From NCBI GenBank assembly GCA_000403315.2, contig KE159638.1, positions 1 to 64,000 of the forward strand: a DNA stretch of 64,000 bases. Reading direction: 5' to 3'. A program made the translations under genes and the position numbers. This DNA comes from Lachnospiraceae bacterium A2 (lineage in GTDB: Bacteria > Bacillota > Clostridia > Lachnospirales > Lachnospiraceae). This document shows, piece after piece, positions 60,874-64,000 of this stretch; the stretch's first letter is position 1; the number at the start of each line of letters is the position of its first letter. Under the pieces are notes generated by a model. It ran no database searches. It was given only the letters and a program-made list of their open reading frames with translations, and was not told the DNA's origin.

Positions 60874-62505
60874 ATGAAGAAATTATTTGGCAGATGTTTC
60901 AATGTAATATTGATACTGGCCTTGACCTTCGCCTTGGGTCCAGCATTACCGGCAATGGCAGAGGAAGACGTCAGTGCTTTTATTATGGAAGGCGGCACAA
61001 TCACTGGCTATACAGGGCCGGGCGGCGACGTGGTGCTGCCTGCTTCTGCGACAGCAGTTGCAGATTATGCCTTTGCGGGGAACGCAGCCATTTCCAGCGT
61101 TACAATCCCTGCAAATGTAACCAGCGTGGGAAGTTACGCTTTTTCAGGCTGTACAGGGCTGACAAATGCAGTATTTGGCGGGCCGGTAAGCCTTGGCGGC
61201 GGCGCATTTTATGGCTGTTCTGCCCTTGGGTATGTAGACCTGCCGGCAGGGCTGTCTGCTATTGGGGCAGAAACCTTTGACGGCTGCAGCAGCTTAGGTT
61301 CTGTCAATATCCCAGAAGGTGTTACTTCCATTGGCGCACAGGCCTTTAACGGCTGCGGGAGCCTTGGGAGCATAAATATTCCGGGATCTGTCAGTGAGAT
61401 TGGCAGCAGCGCATTTAATAACTGTGTGGGGCTGGGATCTATTACTATCCCGGATTCTGTAAGCTCTATGGGGAGCGGGGTACTGGCAGGCTGCAGCGGC
61501 TTGTCTTCTGTTACGCTTTCCAGTGGGATGTCCTCTATCCCAGAACTGACTTTGTATGGCTGCAGCAGCCTTGGGAGCGTCAGCATCCCGGGTTCTGTAG
61601 GGAGCATTGGTTCCCAGGCATTCGGGAATTGCAGCGGCCTTGGGAGCATCAGCATCCCGGCGTCCGTTTCCTCTATAGATTTCAGCGCATTTGACGGCTG
61701 CAGCAACCTGGCGGAAGTCAATGTAGAAGGCGGGAATGGCAGCTATGCTTCTTCCGACGGAGCAGTATATGACGCAGGCATGTCCCAGCTTCTCTATTGC
61801 CCGGTTGGGAAATCCCAGCTGACGCTGCCAGACAGCATGACTTCCATAGCGTCTGCTGCTTTCAGCAACAGCCCATACGTATATGGCCTGGATATCCCTT
61901 CTTCTGTTACTACCATTGAAGTGGATGCATTTACAGGGAGCGGGATTAAAGCGGTAACAATTCCTCCTACTACAACCTCTATTGGCTCACAGTCAGGATG
62001 GACGCCAGACGTAATCCGTGGTTATACAGGCTCGCAGGCTGAGAAATTTGCAGACGAGAATGGATATATATTTGAGAGCATTGGGAACCTTGGCGAAGAT
62101 ACGCCGACACCAACGCCAACGCCAGACCCAACCGATAAGCCAACGAAGACGCCAAAACCAAATGACCCGACCGAAGATCCAACCGAGACACCAGAACCCG
62201 GCGACCCAACAAATACGCCAGGCCCTAATGGCGGTGGGACGACAGGGAACGGCACTACAGGCGGAACCACAGGCGGAACCACAGGCGGCACAAGCGGCGG
62301 ACGGACCCAGACAGGCTCCGGCGGCGGGACGAGTGCAGGTTCCAGGACCTCTGTTTCCAGGAATATGGGAACTGCGCAGGTAGGGAGCGGCACCCCGAAG
62401 ACAGGCGTTGCATTTGATGCAAAATATGTATTGTGCCTTGGGGTATTCTTCGCAGGAGGGTATCTGGTAATCAATAAGAAGAAAAAAGGTGCAAATGCAG
62501 AATAG
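60874..62505 (+). CDS. BspA-type LRR surface protein with TPKTG sorting signal
   Basis: A 543-residue wall protein. Signal peptide 1-28 (VILILALTFALGPALPAMA). About 14 BspA/LRR_5 repeats of about 23 residues follow (VTIPANVTSVGSYAFSGCTG, VNIPEGVTSIGAQAFNGCGS, ISIPASVSSIDFSAFDGCSN). From about 408 there is a Thr/Pro-rich linker, then Gly/Thr-rich repeats. The C-terminal sorting signal is TPKTG at 507-511, a hydrophobic segment (VLCLGVFFAGGYLVI) and NKKKKGANAE. Class B sortases of clostridia recognise (S/N/T)PxTG-like motifs, fitting the neighbour. GAGGAGG precedes the ATG. Confidence 0.92.
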   Translation: MKKLFGRCFNVILILALTFALGPALPAMAEEDVSAFIMEGGTITGYTGPGGDVVLPASATAVADYAFAGNAAISSVTIPANVTSVGSYAFSGCTGLTNAVFGGPVSLGGGAFYGCSALGYVDLPAGLSAIGAETFDGCSSLGSVNIPEGVTSIGAQAFNGCGSLGSINIPGSVSEIGSSAFNNCVGLGSITIPDSVSSMGSGVLAGCSGLSSVTLSSGMSSIPELTLYGCSSLGSVSIPGSVGSIGSQAFGNCSGLGSISIPASVSSIDFSAFDGCSNLAEVNVEGGNGSYASSDGAVYDAGMSQLLYCPVGKSQLTLPDSMTSIASAAFSNSPYVYGLDIPSSVTTIEVDAFTGSGIKAVTIPPTTTSIGSQSGWTPDVIRGYTGSQAEKFADENGYIFESIGNLGEDTPTPTPTPDPTDKPTKTPKPNDPTEDPTETPEPGDPTNTPGPNGGGTTGNGTTGGTTGGTTGGTSGGRTQTGSGGGTSAGSRTSVSRNMGTAQVGSGTPKTGVAFDAKYVLCLGVFFAGGYLVINKKKKGANAE

Positions 62506-62529
62506 GATTTTTTAAAGAAATAAAAAGTA

Positions 62530-62569
62530 CTGCGCACTTGCGTCAAGGGACGTGGGTGTGCAGTTTTTT
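62530..62569 (+). terminator. Terminator of the surface-protein cluster
   Basis: CTGCGCAC pairs with GTGTGCAG (one G-T pair) around an 18-base loop and TTTTTT follows. Confidence 0.8.
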
Positions 62570-62610
62570 GTATAGGGAAGAAATGGAAGTTTGCTAAGGA
62601 GTATAATATA

Positions 62611-64000
62611 ATGATAAGTTATCAAAGTATTGAGATAAATGAGAAGAAAAGCTATGGGCAATTATTAGATTCATGCTGTATTTCAGACAAACATATTGAC
62701 AGTATGGTAGTAGATTTTTTGGGAAAATATTTAGGGGATTTGATTTCCAAGGTAATAATAGAGTGGCCTTATTACGATCAAGATTATCTGAGCATTTATT
62801 ATATCCACTATTCTAAGAAATTTAAAAATTATCCTAAATATTGTTATCGGCTGCATTTTATATCAAGAAGGGGAGAGTACTGCGGATGCACAGTTTTACG
62901 CCCTATTATTATTGGGAAAAAGATGGGGAAAACATATATTAAGCCAGAACTCTTGCTTAAAGAGAGGGCATATCTTGTGCGCGGGGAATATAATGTGCAT
63001 ATTGACGGAATGGAAGAACTGGTGGACGCATTTCCATGGATGATGCAGGACACAGATATTACAACATGTGCCCATATCGCAGTTTGGTCGGTCTTAAGAT
63101 ACTATGGAAATCGGTTTGTAAATTATTCTTGCCCAACGCTGGGGGAAATTGTAGAGAATGTGCATGAAGAATGGGGAAGGAAAACGCCGTCTGTTGGCTT
63201 GACACCAATACAAGTATCTGAAATATTGTCACGTTATGGGTTCTATCCAATTATCCGGGGAGGAAATAAAAATAAAACTGATTTATTGTTGGAAGAAACT
63301 TTCGCATATATAGAATCTGGGATTCCAATAATAGCAATGTGTGAATCAAAACAGCATGCTTTTTCTGTTATTGGGCATGGTGAGATAAAGAAAGATATTT
63401 TGGACAATGATGAGTATGTGAATAAAATAAGGGAGCCAGAAACAAATATTATACTACATTCCAAATTAATAAATAGCATATATGTTATGGATGATAATTG
63501 CTTTCCCTACCGCAGAGTTGATAAATATATTGATTCAGAAAGCGATGTCCCATATAGTATGTATGAAATTTCTTATGTGGTGGTACCTTTATATGCACGT
63601 ATGCAGCTTGAGTACCATGAAGTTTATAACAGGTTTATAGGATTGGTGAAATATGGTGGAATGAAGTGGGAAGGGACACGTATTGTGCGCATTTATTTAA
63701 CATCATCAGATCTGTTGAAAAACTATGCGAAATCACAGGGAAATATGTCATCTATATTAAAGAATATTATTATTCATTTAAATATGTCTAAATATGTATG
63801 GTGCATAGACACGAGCGATGTTGAGGAATATAAGGAAGGCAAAGTGTCTGGTAAAGTGATTATTGACGCAACAGCAGGGACGAAAGATGGGGAACCGTGG
63901 CTTTTGATGCATGATAAGGGGGAAGTAAGGTTTTACGATGTCCTTAAAGATACAAACGAAATAATAAAAAATATAAATATTGAACCTTATGCGGAATACG
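62611..64000 (+). CDS. Papain/C39-like cysteine protease-like protein, 3' truncated by window end
   Basis: An ORF opening with ATG 62611 behind AAGGAG (nine bases) and still open at 64000, at least 463 codons. About residue 150-260 there is a C39/papain-like pattern: TTCAHIAVWSVLRYYG (candidate catalytic Cys followed by a helix), KQHAFSVIGHGEI (candidate His) and SIYVMDDN (candidate Asp). The N-terminal 140 residues are unlike anything I know and no signal peptide is seen, so it may act in the cytoplasm. Base use is AT-rich compared with the rest of the window, a sign of possible transfer. Beyond residue 260 I recognise nothing. Confidence 0.6.
   Translation, partial: MISYQSIEINEKKSYGQLLDSCCISDKHIDSMVVDFLGKYLGDLISKVIIEWPYYDQDYLSIYYIHYSKKFKNYPKYCYRLHFISRRGEYCGCTVLRPIIIGKKMGKTYIKPELLLKERAYLVRGEYNVHIDGMEELVDAFPWMMQDTDITTCAHIAVWSVLRYYGNRFVNYSCPTLGEIVENVHEEWGRKTPSVGLTPIQVSEILSRYGFYPIIRGGNKNKTDLLLEETFAYIESGIPIIAMCESKQHAFSVIGHGEIKKDILDNDEYVNKIREPETNIILHSKLINSIYVMDDNCFPYRRVDKYIDSESDVPYSMYEISYVVVPLYARMQLEYHEVYNRFIGLVKYGGMKWEGTRIVRIYLTSSDLLKNYAKSQGNMSSILKNIIIHLNMSKYVWCIDTSDVEEYKEGKVSGKVIIDATAGTKDGEPWLLMHDKGEVRFYDVLKDTNEIIKNINIEPYAEY

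Noticed and set aside
61209..62546. Minus-strand ORFs with Leu/Pro repeats
   Set aside because: They are antisense to the LRR and Thr/Pro repeats of the surface protein; the repeat pattern is inherited from the opposite strand.

Overview
The window looks like chromosome from a spore-forming Clostridia member, most likely a Lachnospiraceae gut commensal. The evidence is spoIID and a SpoIIQ-type gene side by side, a long Gram-positive SRP RNA next to tadA, a T-box in front of metG, AGGAGG-type ribosome sites with some TTG/GTG starts, class B sortase and LRR/MBG-type surface proteins, and a protein family (DUF6128-like) that I know only from Lachnospiraceae. No replication origin, rRNA operon, CRISPR array or intact transposase gene was seen.

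Layout. 1-2008 is the right end of a prophage: a tail-gene remnant, XhlA-like protein, holin and M15 endolysin, ending in a 45-bp 3' half of tRNA-Lys(UUU) that acts as the attachment site. 2090-6010 holds a small Xre regulator, an exported protein, a FucO-type dehydrogenase and a PatB-type C-S lyase. 6093-12005 has the Met T-box with metG, a TPR-GGDEF protein, tatD and rsmA. 12046-14274 (minus) is the paired TIGR03915/TIGR03916-like DNA-metabolism genes. 14457-19690 has spoIID, spoIIQ, a GIY-YIG protein, a HlyIII/TrhA membrane protein and a DEAD-box helicase. 19938-22066 is a compact type II restriction-modification pair whose methyltransferase carries its own HTH domain. 22335-23989 has an ECF-like sigma factor and a DUF2461 protein.

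24130-32434 is the most interesting metabolic block. A GntR/HutC regulator with three palindromic operator candidates is followed by a BMP-type nucleoside ABC importer, a nucleoside phosphorylase, a BtpA/SgcQ protein, an iron-dependent alcohol dehydrogenase and a TrpA-like lyase. It reads as a nucleoside-uptake and sugar-cleavage pathway that I cannot match to a described one. In this sequence a deletion has fused the second permease to the phosphorylase, so the operon is broken here.

32493-41638 is accessory and housekeeping DNA: a DUF4258/YgiT toxin-antitoxin pair, rubrerythrin and PerR sharing an operator-like motif, a PsiE protein, the SRP RNA with tadA, acetyltransferase, two Lachnospiraceae-type proteins, an Xre-TPR regulator, HicAB and tRNA-Ser(CGA). 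41828-45567 is pfk-dnaX-ybaB-recR, followed by an unusual multi-hairpin intergenic element. 45819-49563 is a three-gene membrane/envelope cluster (LysM protein, DUF5711, CvpA). 49616-51368 (minus) has a second ECF sigma factor and a PD-(D/E)xK nuclease-like protein.

51671-62569 is a cell-surface island. A structured 5' leader precedes a 2558-residue secreted repeat protein, then a class B sortase, then a BspA-type LRR protein with a TPKTG sorting signal. The window ends inside a protein with a papain/C39-like Cys-His-Asp pattern. Gene calls come from reading translated sequences and remembered family features; no database search was possible.
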